Of a DNA stretch of 64,000 nt, positions 24,079 to 38,462 are shown in pieces. Origin of the DNA: Lutjanus erythropterus (lineage: Eukaryota > Chordata > Actinopteri > Lutjaniformes > Lutjanidae); contig CM034594.1 in the NCBI GenBank assembly GCA_020091685.1, forward strand, positions 179,981-243,980, read 5' to 3'. Numbering within the stretch: position 1 is the first letter of the stretch; the number at the start of each line of letters is the position of its first letter. The position numbers were made by a program, and so were the translations under genes. The notes below the pieces were generated by a model. That model worked only from the letters and a program-made list of their open reading frames with translations. It did not search any database and was not told where the DNA came from.

Positions 24079-27000
24079 GTCTTAGACGCAGGAGGAGAAC
24101 TTGTTATTTTGCCCGACCAACAGTTTGAGACCCAAATATATTCAATTATTTTATTTAAAACATGATGTAAAACAGAAAAGCCCTTCAGAGATGAAGTAAT
24201 AAAGGTCAGTAAACAATGTGAATTTGAAAATGACAAAATGTGTTTAATAGAAATACTGTCAACTTGTGGGCTGAGGTGTTTGAAGAGGTTTTTTTTATTT
24301 ATTTATTTATTTTTTTCTTTCCTGCCCACAAAATCTCATCTGGTCATTGGAAGTCTGATCATCAACTTTGTGCTCTTCAGCCTGATAGTCAAACCTTTGG
24401 GCCACTTTCTGTCTCTGCTGAGCTACAACCAGATGCATAATCAGCTCATTAGTACATTATTCCTTGTAAAACCAGCAGCACATTTATTAACACTAAAATG
24501 TATTTCACATTTTAATGAGTGGAGGAGAAGGAAATGAAAGAGCAAATCAGGAGGAACTGTACTGTCATTAACAGATGTCCGCCAGTGGCAAAACATCATC
24601 ACTCTTATATCATTAAAGGAACGACACTTATTATTGAATCCCATCTGTGTGCAACATTTAGGAGAAAATTAATAAAGAACATATGATTTTGATCAAAATT
24701 CCGATTATGATTGGCCCATCTGGAAATATTAGCAACATACAAATTAAAAAAAATATGAGTGTACGTCCATTTCAGATATATAGTATAGGAGATATGAGAG
24801 GGACCAATGGCTGTGAGACTGTGGCCTTCATTTAACATGAGGACTGCAGGACACCAGTCCTGAGTCCTGCATTAAGTCATGTTTGAAAACAGGCAAATAT
24901 AATGTTTATTAAAGTACACTGATCTCCTTCCACCTGTGATTTTTATCATTCATCAGAAATCTAATCTCTCTTGTTTGATCCTACTGACTCTGTTATGTAA
25001 GACAGACTAAATGAAAAAGGTGAAACCACATTGTCACAAAGTACAAACTATAAAATCAGTAGTTTTTCACTGAAACACTGATTTGCTTTTCAGAGTCAAC
25101 AATCCGGGGATTGTCACCATGTACCTGAGGTGTGAAATCTTCACAGACTGAGATCACTCTGTTTCTGAGAAGCTTAATTTCTCCTTCAAAGTGTGAGCAG
25201 AGCTCAGCTAGTTAGCTTTGAAGTTTAATGCAAATCTCTTTTCAGCTGTTGTGGGCTAAATCATCAACAAGCAGTTTAGGAGGAGATTTTACCCAAATGA
25301 GGAACATTTGTACAGACAAAAGTAAATTATCTGCAAAGAGCACAGTGAAACATACTAATACTCTTACTATTGAGGATGAATTTCAGGCACCAGTTGACCT
25401 CTGTTGGTTCTGTTTGTGTCTCTATCACTGCAGAGTAGCAGATTTTTTTTTTGGCTCAGGTTTATAGCATTTTTTTCTGTGAAGGAAACTTGATTATTAT
25501 CTGGTGGAGCTCAGCTGTCCCACTGGTGAGCAGAGAACTAAACTGAGCTCTCACTACTTCTCATCCTGTGTTTTCTCAGTGAGTCGTTCAAATGTTTTCA
25601 CTCCCCGTTAACTTTCCACTCATTAGTTCACAGTCTGCAGCCTCTCCCATCTCTCTCTGCTCTCTTGTGTTTCTCCTCTCATTCCTTAAAGTTCATGTTT
25701 GCTGGCTCTTCAATATTTTAAGCTTTGTCTGCTTTTTTTTTTTATATCTGCTTACCTGGGAATGATTTCTTGAGGAGAACAACGTAATAAATGCTGAGCA
25801 GAGACTCCATGAGAAACAGTGAGGTCAGCTCAGATCAGCTGGGAGGGAGAAACATCTTTCTATGTACATACTGTATGAGTGACTTATGGCAGATAAGTAA
25901 GATAACTCTCAGTAAGTCCAAAGAAAATCACTGTTGTTTTCTTTTAGGTCAGAAATAATGTCTGTAGTTGATACCAAGATGAGGCTTTATGTTTCACTGC
26001 TGCTCCTCAGTCTGACTGAAGCTTGTCTTCTGGTGTTTCACTGCTCATCAGGGTATCATTGATGCGCTTTTCTACAGGATTCATCCAATTAATTAGGACA
26101 AATTAAACTCTGTAAATTTAATGATTGATTTGTTGGCTTCCTCACAGTGAGAGATTCAGAGACAGAGGAGAGGATAGCAGAGCGTCAGTTGATCCTTAAT
26201 CTTGTCATGTCTTCATTAAGGAATCTTACAGTCCCAAAGCACTAATGAGATGTTTTGACCGCTGTGTTGGTGTGAAGTAGGACACACATTGTTCAGCTGT
26301 TCTAAAAAATGAGACCCTCATGTACACTTCCACTTTAATGAAAACAATTATGCAACCAAACTGCTTCCACCAATGTGAATATTTAAAACATTGTGTTTCA
26401 TTATTATCTTCATGCGATGGGTTGTGTGTGTGAGTGAGTGTGTGACCTACTGTCAGCTGTGTGAACCTGCAGTTGAACAGTAATGGACATATACACTGGA
26501 GCTCTCTTCCATTTCTTGGGATCAGCTGAACATGTCAGGGACAGTCTTATCAGACATTTCATTTATCTAACACATGTTCATTGAGTTGCATACAGTGTGT
26601 ATCTGGAGGTATTCCATCAGTGAACTCATCTTTCATTTCTTTTCTCTTTTTCTTTTACATTCCTGCTTTTGCCCCTGAATGATATAACAAAATACAATAG
26701 TTAAAGTACAGTTTAATACAGAATAACAGCAGTATCTGTATAGCTTTGCTTTGCAATAAACTCCATCTTTCTGAAGTTTAAAATGATCAGATTTTCTTGT
26801 GACTGTGTAGAGAGACTTGGATCCACTAGAAGCTGCAGTTTGTGGTGACATTTTACTCCACTGTAGAGGACAGTTGTTGCAGAATAAGTAAGTGATAATG
26901 TACAGTGAGCAGGTCATTATTGCGAAATATACCCAGACAGTGTGATACAGGACCCTGACATGAAGCAGAGGCGACTTGAATCATCCTGAAGGGGTTCATT

Positions 27001-30000
27001 TCACAATAATGACCTGTTTCCTGTATATGATCCTGCTTCTGACATGGTAACATACCAAAAACATTTAATAATTTGACACAAAATATTAATCTTAAAATGA
27101 TTTTATGCATTTAAAAATAATTGTATTGTTCCTCCAGAGTTTATGATCAGAACTGTGTCCACAGCAACAGTCTGTTCCTCATAGCAACAGTCTTTTATCA
27201 ACAGTCAGATATACAGAAATAACAGAATACTGTAACTGACCAATCAGAAGAGAGTATATAATAATCAAGTTTTGATTATTATTCTCATGTGAATTTAAAT
27301 CACATTGTGTTAATGTTGATCAGTGTCACACCATGAAACAAATCAGTCAGAGATTCACAGTCATGATGTGTCATCACCCACCCACTCACACACACTCAGT
27401 TATTACATTACAGAGGTTATTAATTGTGTCTAATGACAGCAGGAGATTGAGAGTAATCAGTCCATAATCAATCATCTAATCAACAGACTTTAACAGCCAG
27501 TCATCCAATTACCTGCTGTGGTGTGACTTTATTATCACAAATGAACTTATAGGATATGTACTGAATAATAAATGTGTGGTGCACAGAACAAGGAGGGATC
27601 CAGCTGAGACACAGAGGAATTTATTTCAATACTGCATCATTAATGTATCAGTGGAAGAGCTGGTAGCAGCTCACATATTGAACTATACCTCCTGAGTGAT
27701 TCAATGCACAGCTGACTGGTAGGAGTTACAAGAGACTTCATCTCCCAGCTACCTGAGAGAACGTAAGGAGGAGCTGTAAGAGATCCAGGATCCACATAAG
27801 TGGTTAGAAAACAAATGGCTAGATTGTTGAAACAATAAATATTTTGTACTGATATTCAGACGTGGATGACATATCCTCTCATCAAAAGACAAATCATCAG
27901 CAGGAGCTCAGCTCATCATACAGTCATTGTGCTCTCCTGCAAACCAGCTTTGTAAAATTATTCAAATCCAAGCAGCTCCAGTTTTGCATAATTTGATCAA
28001 GTTCATTGAGAAAGTGAATACATGTTTTATTACCCAGATACTAAAGTTTAAAATGTGATTTAGACTTTTTTATTTCTGAATTGAATTTAATGACCTCTTT
28101 TTGTTTCTTTCTGTGTGTGAGTCTAAACACCTTTTGATCTGGTAAAGAAGAAGAGATGGTGACTGTAAGCTTTTGTTCTGAAGATGTTAGTTTGTATATT
28201 CAGACTAGAAAATGTCCTGTGTGCTGCTGCTCTGCAGGTCGTCCTTTTGTCAGTTTGGCCTTTTAAATAAAGAGTGGAGCTCAAGGTTCAGTGAAAAACA
28301 GCACTGAATAAGAATATTATGGAAATGTGAACCCACAGCCTATAACACATTATGATAATTAAATCTGCAGCAGATATTCAATACATAGTTTAAAGTTATC
28401 ATTATTTATTAATGACTTATTCCACAAATACACTTTTACTGATGTCAGTACTTCATTTCATTTCACTTCAAATGTTTCACTTCCATCACTTTTTCTGTTC
28501 AAAAGCTGCTCATCTTTTACTTTAAAATGCATTGAAACTAATAATTCCAACCAAACTGAACAGAGGAGCTTGAAACAAAAGCTTAAAGTTCTAAGAATTA
28601 AGTTAAAATGAACCTAAGAGAAATTCCAGTCCTTTCATTCTTTAGCTAAACTTTGTAGTGTTTGAATCATGATACAGTAAAGTGTAACAGTGTTGAGACT
28701 CTTAATATGTTTCACTGGGATATAACATAGACTAAATGTGTTTGCAGGTAATCATTATAGTCCCCAGATCAGATTCAAAGCATTGTGGACATCTCGTTGT
28801 CCCTCCTCAGTATCCAGGACCTGTTGTTGTGCAGTCAACCCTGACAGCCCCGCCACAGTCGACACTTGAATGACTGAATGGAGAATAACCAAGAGCTCTC
28901 AGTGTATTTATGCTTCACTGTTCTTTAATTACTAACATGGTTCAGTGAATCTCTACCAGCTCAGCTCTGAACACCTCTACTATGATAAATGCAGCGACAC
29001 CACAAGCAGTGCAGCAGCATCGTGGTCTATAGCTCATTATTTCCCCTGTAAAGGATTTGACAGTTGTCCTTTAACTATTTTTTATAATCAGCCTTTTCCT
29101 CCTGTTTCAAAAGCACCTTAAACAAAGACAGACAATTATGAGTTTCACTTGGAGACGTGCACAGAGACGTTACACCACAGTGCTCTGTCTCTCTTATTGT
29201 TGCTCACCCTCTACCAACTAATTACCCAGAATGCCAGTATAATTTTTAATCTTTTCTTTTACCTTTTGCTGGAGGAAGTCATAAATCCCTCAGCATCACA
29301 GTCTTTGTCACTCCTTCACCGTTGGCCAAACGAGACCTGCAGGCAGACATGTGACACCTTTATGACCGCTGGGTCGATGGCTGCTTTTTTCTTTTTACCT
29401 GCCAGCAACAAGCCTCACCTGAAGGGAGGAGGTTCATGCTCTCCCCCAAGTCCACTGTACAGGATTTCCAACCAACCAGTCGTAAATTTCACCCTCACAC
29501 CATCTTTGTGCTCTGGTGTGGAGTTAATGATTTAATATTTTAGAGTTTATCTTGAGCGTCTTTTATTTTAGTTCATTTCTGATCCACAGTAAATGATCTA
29601 TATAATTGATAATAATAATAATATCTATATAATTTATTTACCCACCACTTTTAATAAGATCACTGAACAGCCACACATTAATGAGCTCTAAATTGGCCTG
29701 CTGACAGACTGATTCAGAACATAATCCTGGGACTCCAGTGATATCAAGTATCTCAGACCTTCAGCACACACACACACACAGAGGAGCAGAGTTTCTCCAG
29801 ACAAATTTGCCATTTCAAGCTTTCAGTTTAACTTTAAAACCTCAAAAAACAACCTCAAACCTCATCATGAGCATGTAGAGGAGTCAGGACACAACAGCTG
29901 ATAAATACTGTGTACCAGCTGACTACTCAGCTTCATCCATGAGACTGATGGTGTCACAGGTCTACACTGTTTAAAAAACAAACAAAAAAAAACCATGTAA

Positions 30001-32610
30001 ACAAGTTGTTTACATGATACCAGGAACTTCATATGATTACACGTTTTGTTCTCAGAAGGATTATCTGCAAATGGTAACAGTTAGAGTGAAGAATGTGATT
30101 TTGTGAACATAAGATACAATATCTTGGATATGGATAATGGTTAAAGGAAACAGGAGAGGTTAGTAGGGAGGGGAGCAGCAGAGAGACAGAGTCAGCGAAG
30201 GTAAAGTAAAAATAATAAAGAAAGGTGGAAACATCGGGTTCAATTGATTCTCTGTCTCACGTCCACTCCTGTAATTGAATGTCAGCATTCATGAAGTTCT
30301 TCAGACTGTAAGCAGCTGAACCCTCACAGATGTGCAGGTAATGGAGCGGTTACTAAAGAATCACAGTGATCGATCAGCAGCTCAGCTGGGCGTAATCAGG
30401 AAATCTCTTTCAGTGCAAACTCAGGTAATGTGGGGTGTACGTAGGCCGTATCTAAATTTAAGGGTAAATGTACCCCATAATAGGCCTATCTCAGGTGTGA
30501 CACAAGCATGGCTGACAACACAGGAGCTGCCCATGGCTCACTTAAATTTGCAGATCCCAGATGAGGAAAGTGAACAGCAGTGAAGTGACTGTTAACTATC
30601 ATCATCATTCTGCTATTCTGCAATCAACACAGGATTTTTCTGCATCATAGTAAACAAATTGAAAGTCAGACTGCTGCTAGTAGCTGACTGACAGGTGGGC
30701 ATAGAGAAGCAGCTGGTGACATGTTAACAATGAGTCACCAAGACAATCTGTTCCCCTCATGTTTAACAACAGAGGAGTCGACACTCGACTTTTAATCTGA
30801 GGTAATTCTTTGGTATATTTGTGATAGTTGTTGTTTACATCTTTGAAGGTGATCAATTTAATTGTCTCAGGGACCGTCTGACTATGTTTGACAATCCATC
30901 ACAATATTGCACATTATCCTACACATGTAGTGGCATTAATTGGTCTGTAGCTCGTATAATGACTTTGACCATCAGTGAAGGGAGTCACATGCACATGTTT
31001 TCTGATGGTGCAGTGATTGTGAGCTACCATGCAGGGGAGATGATGCACTTCACATTAACATTAACTAGGTCTTGATGATGTGAGTAACTGTTACATGATC
31101 CATACTGATAACACAGAACACGTCTAATAACTTTGAGAGCTTTGTAGTAATTTGCTGTCAAATTTTCATAATATGGGCTCTCCTTCTGTTCCTCTGAGTC
31201 CTTTATGTTTTAAGCTTTTTTATTTTGTTTCTTTCTCTTAATGAGGTTAAGATCAAACATGAGATGCAAATTTCACTGACTCACCCAAACTAGGACAATT
31301 ACAATTCTCACACAAACAACAACAATAAATATCAAAGGGATATAAAAAAAAAACAAGAAAGAAAACATCTATCACACGACCTGCAGTTTCTATTTGAGTT
31401 CATGTGGTCTTCGATGTGGGTCAGCTTTTGGTTCAATTTCCCACAGAGTCTCCTGGTTCCAAGGAGTTTAACTCCTAAATTATTGGAAAGAAGGAAAAAA
31501 AGCTACAGTCCCTCTGCAGCTGCTTTATTTTTGGATTTGAAGATAAAACAGATGCTGGCTCATGTATCCTCCTTTATATGCACACTAAAACACAATGTTT
31601 CAAAAGTTTCTATTCCACAAATATTTCATAAATGTGCTGAGCGATTATGCAGGAAAAGTTTCTCACAATGCCCCTCTGAATGTGAACTAATCTCCACATG
31701 ACACAAGCTGGCATTTTGTTCAGTGTTTTAGTTGTTCTACTCTTGTGCCTCCCGCTGTGAGTTCAGCTGGATACCAGAACACAGGAGAGTTTGACTTTGA
31801 TATTTCAATGCAGACATCGATATTCAGGACTGAATGAGTGTCTCTGTGTGTCTTTTTCTTGCTATTGGAAGTCTCTGTCATTGTTGGGCTCAGTAGGTAA
31901 CAAATCCATGTGTATTTTAGGAGAGGAATGTTTGTGTGTTTACTCATCAGTCTGTTTCCAGGTGGATCTGTGTCAACTCTCACTGAAGCCAGAGGATTAA
32001 GAGCTTTGCTTTATTTCAGAGTGTGAAAGTGTGTGTGTGTGTTTGTGTGCATGTATGTGTGTGTGTGTATTGTGGGGCTCTGATTAAACAATGCTGCTTG
32101 TGTTCAGTAATGACAGTCACAAGTTGTTTGCGTCTTGATGCTCTGTGAGTTTTGTTTAAAGGTAAAGATCAGGGCAACATCAACCAAGATTTAAACAGCA
32201 GGTTTTAGTGCGGAGCCACAGCTTGACTCAACACAGCTGGCTTCTGGGTTCTAGTTTTTCATACAGATCAGCAAGTTCCAGGACTGTGGAGCTTCACGTG
32301 GTCTTGCTTAAGGCACATTTCAGTTCAGCAAAATGCAAAATGATCATATTAAAAGTCTTGAATCTGTGATTTATAATATATAATTATATGATGTAGTGAG
32401 CATATGTTTTTTTTTTTTTTTGTATTTTCTGCGTAACACTGACATGATAATCAGATCAGATCACTGAGAAATGGTTTCTGTCATTAATAATTAATATTCT
32501 GTCATTCCATTAGATTGCTTTAACTTACTGCTACACTGTGTTTGCAGGGGGAGGTTGACACAAAACACTCTGTACTGTACTAACAGAACCAGCTGTTTTC
32601 CTCTGCGCCC
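24075..32610. other. Non-coding stretch, no gene recognised
   Basis: AT-rich DNA with a TTTA tract near 24.3 kb, a short CA tract at 29765-29780 and a GT-rich tract at 32029-32070. The longest frame (29149-29535, 128 codons) has random-looking composition. Nothing resembles an exon series. Confidence 0.55.
32029..32070. repeat. Interrupted (GT)n microsatellite
   Basis: GT units broken by TT, CA and AT dinucleotides. Confidence 0.85.
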
Positions 32611-32614
32611 ACTG

Positions 32615-32880
32615 GGGCTGCAACTAACAATTATATTCATTATCAAATAATCAGCCAATTATTTCCCCAAGTAAAAGACTAAACAAAAAAATGCTCATCA
32701 CAAGTTCCCAAAGCTAAACTTGATGTCCACAAATTGCTGAACAATCCAAACCCCCCAAAACTCTTTGCTTATTCTCATGAAGACAAAGAAATCCTCGTTT
32801 CTAAGAAGCTGTAACCAGCAAATGTGTGAAGGTTTTGCTTGAAAAATGACTGATACTAATACTAATTTAATGTAGTCGAG
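32615..32880 (+). mobile_element. Decayed hAT-like MITE (teleost GCTGCAACTAAC family)
   Basis: It opens GGGCTGCAACTAACAATTAT followed by CATTATCAAATAATC and a later GAAGCTGTAACCAGCAAATG and CTTGAAAAATGACT, the order seen in an abundant teleost hAT-like MITE. The mirrored right terminus expected after the last block is not recognisable, so the copy is truncated or badly diverged. Family recognition is from memory. Confidence 0.65.
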
Positions 32881-33189
32881 ACTTTCCAGTGACAAGTGAC
32901 TCTGTTTGACCCCAATAGAATGAAACCTTAATAAGTATCATTGATAACACCTGTGTTTACTCCACTATTTCATGTCTGAATGGCTGCTGTGGAAAAGGTC
33001 AATACTGACTATCATCAAGCAGAGATGAGGCCACAGCTCACCTCCAGTTTGCCCCTGACTTACAATCTGCAGAGTTTACCGTCCGTCTTGCACACGTCAT
33101 CTGCAGTTTACGATGAACTGGAATCACAAGCTCGTCTTAACACACCTGGAGTGTCTGTCAATCAAATGAGCAGTAACTGTGACAGCCAA

Positions 33190-33560
33190 TCATCACTGTC
33201 ACTCAGCTTCTGTGAGCTGGGGCGCATTCGGTCTGAAAACGGTGTGAAGCGTTTTGCTCTGGTTTCTGTGTTGAGAGACATGTTTCCTCAAAATGATGTG
33301 CAACAGGCTGTGAGAAACGTTTTCTCTCGTTTGGTGGGCGTGTCAGAGGTGCATATTAAAAAGGTGTTGCAATGCAGTGTGTTTGCGCACACAACGTGGT
33401 GTTCATTGTACGTTGTGGTCCAGCTCTCCTTGTCATCATCTGTTCACACTCTGGCTCTTTTCTTCAGTATTCACTGAACTACACAATGTATCTGTCCTTT
33501 CCGTGCTTGTTCTGTGCATATAGGATGCACTTATTAAAGTGAACGCCAACAAGCAGCAAA
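33190..33560. repeat. Possible dispersed repeat with CpG-containing core
   Basis: The segment around CGGTGTGAAGCGTTTTGC, GAAACGTTTTCTCTCGTTTG and GTTTGCGCACACAACG is richer in CpG than its surroundings and resembles non-autonomous transposon sequence of fish. A 165-codon frame (32980-33477) crosses it but has no recognisable domain. Boundaries are unclear. Confidence 0.3.
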
Positions 33561-33964
33561 AAGAAGCTCAGAAATATCCAGTCATGGACATAACAGAGAT
33601 CGCTCCTGTTTGTTTGAAATTTGAGGATAAAAAGGATTTTAGGGGCAACAAAGGAGACACACGGCAAGTGAGATAAAGCCTTAAATCCTCCTATGGAAAT
33701 AAGCAGACACTGATACAAACAGGATCACATACTTGTTGTCTGCCAGAGGTTGTGGAAAATTGAAATGATCAGCTCTGAGCTGAAGCCCATGAATAACATG
33801 AACAACCTCTTTAGTTAATCTGCTTCTTCCAGTCAGCCTCCGTGTGAAAGCCTCCACAGTCGCTTCATTCAACACAGGCTGTGCTGAGCTCAACAGGCCT
33901 TACCTACTGCCTCACTGATATGGACCTGGTAAAACAAAACATTAAATAAAAAAAAAAATAAAAT

Positions 33965-33965
33965 A

Positions 33966-34005
<40 letters not shown>
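33965..34005. repeat. (AAT)n microsatellite
   Basis: About 13 ATA/AAT units following an A-rich run. Confidence 0.95.
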
Positions 34006-36980
34006 TTTAAGAGTCTGATGATGGAGGAGGGACAGAGACTATCTTGTGTTGATTACCTCAGTATATTTTGACTTCTAGCACTGACAGTATATTAGCATAT
34101 TTTATCATTGTGGTTGTCATTGGTATAGTGCCATTCAAATATTTGGATCATTATTATTCAGAGATTAATTGTGCTCAGTAATCTCACACGGAGAAAAATC
34201 TTGCGAAGTGTTAAATAACATAACCAATGAGTCACATAGATCTTGTTACAGCTACCTCTGTTTAAGGATTAAGTTTCTGGTTATTTTATTTCTGCATTTC
34301 TTTTTTGTAGCAGCAAAGCTGTAGAAAGACTTGATCTTTATTGTTACTGTATTGGTACATTTTGTGACACCATCATCAAATAATCCCTCTTAAAAGCTTG
34401 TTATAATTATTTTTTCCACTGAGACATTGAAGCACATTACTGGCAGCAGAAGTCTGATTGTTATTAGGTCTTAGTGACTTGATAATAGTCCTAAAACAGA
34501 GTGTGTCAATCAGGAAAGCACTTGAGCTCAGATGAGGTTCAATTCATATATTTATGTAACAAAGATAGTTTATTAAATGCATGATTCCAAAGCTTGGATT
34601 CAAACTCACAATAGTTTGGCACAAAAACAAACAGCAGACCTGGAGAGTTCCCAGCATGCACAGGGTTGAGACACTGGTGGTGGTGAGAAGGAGAAGGGAG
34701 GCACAGTGGAAATGCATTGCAATGCAGAGATGCTGAGAAAGCAAAGAAGTTTCACCCCGTGAACTTTCACAGAGCTTTGTTTCTAAAGCCAACGGGATTT
34801 CATGCCATAGTGTCAATGTTACAGGTGAAAAAGACCAAGAAATCAGCATATAAAAAAGACTCGTGGCCTCTGGGATGTTTGTGGAATTGCTGAGCAACTA
34901 CACGAAAAAAAGAAACTTGGTTTAAAGACGTGTGAGAAACAAGTTTACTATCGCAGCAGAAAGAGAATGCTTCACTTCATGCGGAACATCAAGCTTCGTA
35001 TTTTTCCATCTACAGTCTGTAAACTACTTGTTAAACTGAGACAGAATCTCTGCTGAACATTAAACAGTGTTTTCTCCATGTCAGAACTGTGACAGGATCT
35101 TCTGGGTGTTGACAATTACTTCACACATTTACAAATAGCGAGAGACTGATGGAGGTAAAAATAATTTCTATTGTTCCCAGATGTCAGGAACTTTATGACT
35201 TGGAAAAGACTTATTAATGGATTTCAACACCTATTTATTTTAAAGACCAGTGTATAACATTTACAGTGATCTATTGGCAAATATGGAATATATTAGACAT
35301 GAATATGTTTTTTATTAGTGTAAAATCAACTGAAACTAATAATCTTTATGTTTGCATGGTTGTAAGACAGCATTTGTCATGAAGGATTTTAGAGAGGATT
35401 AAGGGCATAGAAACGTTTTTCAAATGTTCCAAGAGATCCAGAGATCCATGAGCATGAAATACTGTATGTACTTCATGTCTACTTGAGGATAAATGTCATC
35501 ATGACAGACAGATGAATTCACTCAGTATCAATCCTGGTGTTTCCTGTAGGACGGTGTCTTTCTTCCTGTTGGTTCTTCCTGGTAAATGTTTACATTAGTC
35601 TTAAATGAAAATGATCAGTGTGTTTTTTAAATCTCATGGAAAGAGAAATTTCCTCAAGTCAGTGAATTACTTCCCTGCTGCATTCTGGGAAATTGGTTTC
35701 CTCCATCTCCAGGTGTTATGTGTCTGTGATGAGCAATAAGCTCCGTCACCATCACTTCATTTAGTTCCACATTTAAACACAGAGGGAGACAGAAAGATGC
35801 TGACAGAGAGAAAAGAGTAGACTCTAACTTTGTCTACCTGAAGGTGAGAAAAAAAAAAAAAAAACAAAAAGGAAAAGAAAATGTGATAAAAAAGTGTTAT
35901 AGCACATTTCCGTAACAAATCCTCACCTCAGCCACAGAGAATTTACATTTAAATAGATATACGGTGCTGTGAAGATACATTGTCAGATGGATGCAAATTC
36001 TGTCCCTGCAGCAAACATTGGGGGATTACTTTTGCATGCTATGTACAGTACATATCATCATATGCTAATCCACTTTCTACACACACACACAGAGAAACTC
36101 CTAATAATATAGTATCTGAGATTTTCCAGACTCAGAATCACACAGAGACACAAAATATTTTAATGTAAATAAATAAACATTACAAGATGCCAGGATCCAT
36201 TTAATGGAATCTGATTTAAATGCCAGTCACAATTTTTTTGTTATCAGTGATGTGTCCCATTAAAACAGAAATTGACCGCAGTAAATTAATTTAGCAGCAG
36301 TAGTGATTCCTGTTAAATCAGGCCATCGACCTCTCAGCGCTTTAGGCTTCAGTTTCTATAATTGAAAACCAGAGCGTTGAAAATCCATTTTTCTCTCTTA
36401 TTTAGAAGGTGTCAGAGTTTCTTTTTCTCTGAATTATCAGCTGAGAGAAAAAAGACTCGTGTGGGAATATTGGAGTGAATACTGAAATGACGTCTTTCCA
36501 TACACAAATGATACTTTTACTGTTTTATACTTAACAAGCAGGTTTACTTGATAATATTAGTTGTTGAGGTTCTTTGAGGAGCAGTTTTCACTTATTTATT
36601 GTCATCATACATGGTGACCTGGCAGCATCATTTCCAGCTCACAGCTATTATAACTGACATGTGGTGATCTTTTGCTGTCGTAGTTTCACTGTTTACACTT
36701 CTATTCAATAATGTTTCCAATTTTTAAATGTTTGAGATGAACGAATGAAGAGATTCACTCCAGTGATTTACAGCGATGGTGTTTGTGATTTAGGATAAAG
36801 AGAAAAAAACATTTCACCATTAAAAACTTTCCACTTTCCATTTCTTCTCTTTTTCCAGGTAAGACGGACATTTGAACCAACTCCTTTTGTGTGTGTTTCT
36901 GTTCATATGGACACGCCTGTCTGCTTGTCTGACTGAGGGCTAACAAAGGCACTCCAGAACTTGTAAAAGAAACAGTAAGA

Positions 36981-36981
<1 letters not shown>

Positions 36982-37038
<57 letters not shown>
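36982..37038. repeat. (CA)n microsatellite
   Basis: An uninterrupted CA tract of about 28 units. Confidence 0.95.
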
Positions 37039-37040
<2 letters not shown>

Positions 37041-37994
37041 CAAAATGTATCTTTACTATCCATACAAGGAACAGAAAGTTATCCTGCATCTTTGTTACCT
37101 TTGTTGAAATATCTCTTCCAGCACTGACAGATTCAAAGCAGCTGAACTGATCGTGTCATTAGACTGTAGGAGGGGAACACTGTGTGTCTTCAGCAGGGGG
37201 TCGTCTCAGCTCTTTCTATGGCTCTATAGTTCATATTGAGCTCAGAGATGGAAAGCATCTCTCTTTCCCATCATCCTCAAGACTATAACACCACCACAGG
37301 AAAGATGTTTTCAGATGGAAGCACAAATGCTGCTTGGCACAAAAGTGCTGGTTTTAATCATAGATATATTTATAGGATTGTGTAGTGAGTATACAGTATA
37401 TTGCAGATATTTTTGGCACTGTCTTTGGCAGCTATACTGATTGTACAAGCTCTTGAAAAGCTTCAAACTTGATTTCATTTTCACATTATCCTCTCATACT
37501 GTTGAAAGACATCATGTGACCAGCAGGTGTCCTCAACCTGACCGCACACATCAGTCACATCATGGCACTGAGTGGATGCTGAGTGGTGACTGTCAGTCAA
37601 CTCATTATAGAAAAATATGAAGCTTTGATGAGTCGCTGTTTATTTTAGTGAAATTACTTTTCTTATTTACCTCTAATGGTATTTTGTCACGTAAATAACA
37701 TGCAGACGTCACTGTGGAAAGTTTGTATTGTAAGAACTTCCTATGAAAGAAACTGTCTCAGTGGCTAATGATGTTTCTGAGCCTTAAGTGACTCAGCACT
37801 GGACAGCATTTGTCCAGTTTAATGTCTGTCCACTCTTTACTGAACATTTAGGTGACAAACAGTGACGTCTATCGCTGCAGAACAGTTCAATAAAGTTTGA
37901 CTTGTCAAGGAAACACAAAGAGAATGAAGGGCAGTTTATTGGTTTCACCAGCAGCCCTGGTCTTAACTGCTCTGATAACTTCTTGACCTCAACA

Positions 37995-37996
<2 letters not shown>

Positions 37997-38052
<56 letters not shown>
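37997..38052. repeat. (AC)n microsatellite
   Basis: An uninterrupted AC tract of about 28 units. Confidence 0.95.
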
Positions 38053-38054
<2 letters not shown>

Positions 38055-38462
38055 TCACAGCTCTAATTTGAGAGGAACACCCTCGCCACCACACTCACAG
38101 ATAACAACAACACTCTGTCTGCTGTTTGAGCAACAAAGATGTTCAACATGAACACCGAGGGCGTCCTGCATCTCTATTGTGTTTACCAGAAATAAAAGTC
38201 GAATAAGAGATAAATGTGAAGGACAAAGAAGAAGTGAGGAAACAGAGGAGAAAATGAGCACCTTGCCCAGATTTCCACCTGCTAAGATGATCAGTTTGTG
38301 AGATTTCTGTCATTTATTGTTGATGTCTGAAAAATAAAATATAAAATCAGCCACTGAAAGGTTGGAAGTGAGAATTTTCAAAGAACAGGTCCCACAATTG
38401 CATTTGAAACAGTAAAAAGTGTTGTCATCTGAACAAGGAAAAACAACAGAGACCTCTGAAGA

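Larger units (their letters stand above)
34006..38460. other. Non-coding stretch, no gene recognised
   Basis: AT-rich sequence with two long CA tracts (listed separately) and an A run near 35.85 kb. No exon-like frame was seen. Confidence 0.55.

Noticed and set aside
29149-29535. 128-codon frame with a hydrophobic start resembling a signal peptide
   Set aside because: No cysteine or domain pattern beyond chance, no splice context and low-complexity leucine runs from T/C-rich DNA.
32980-33477. 165-codon plus-strand frame
   Set aside because: It crosses a repeat-like CpG segment and shows no recognisable domain; length alone is not enough.
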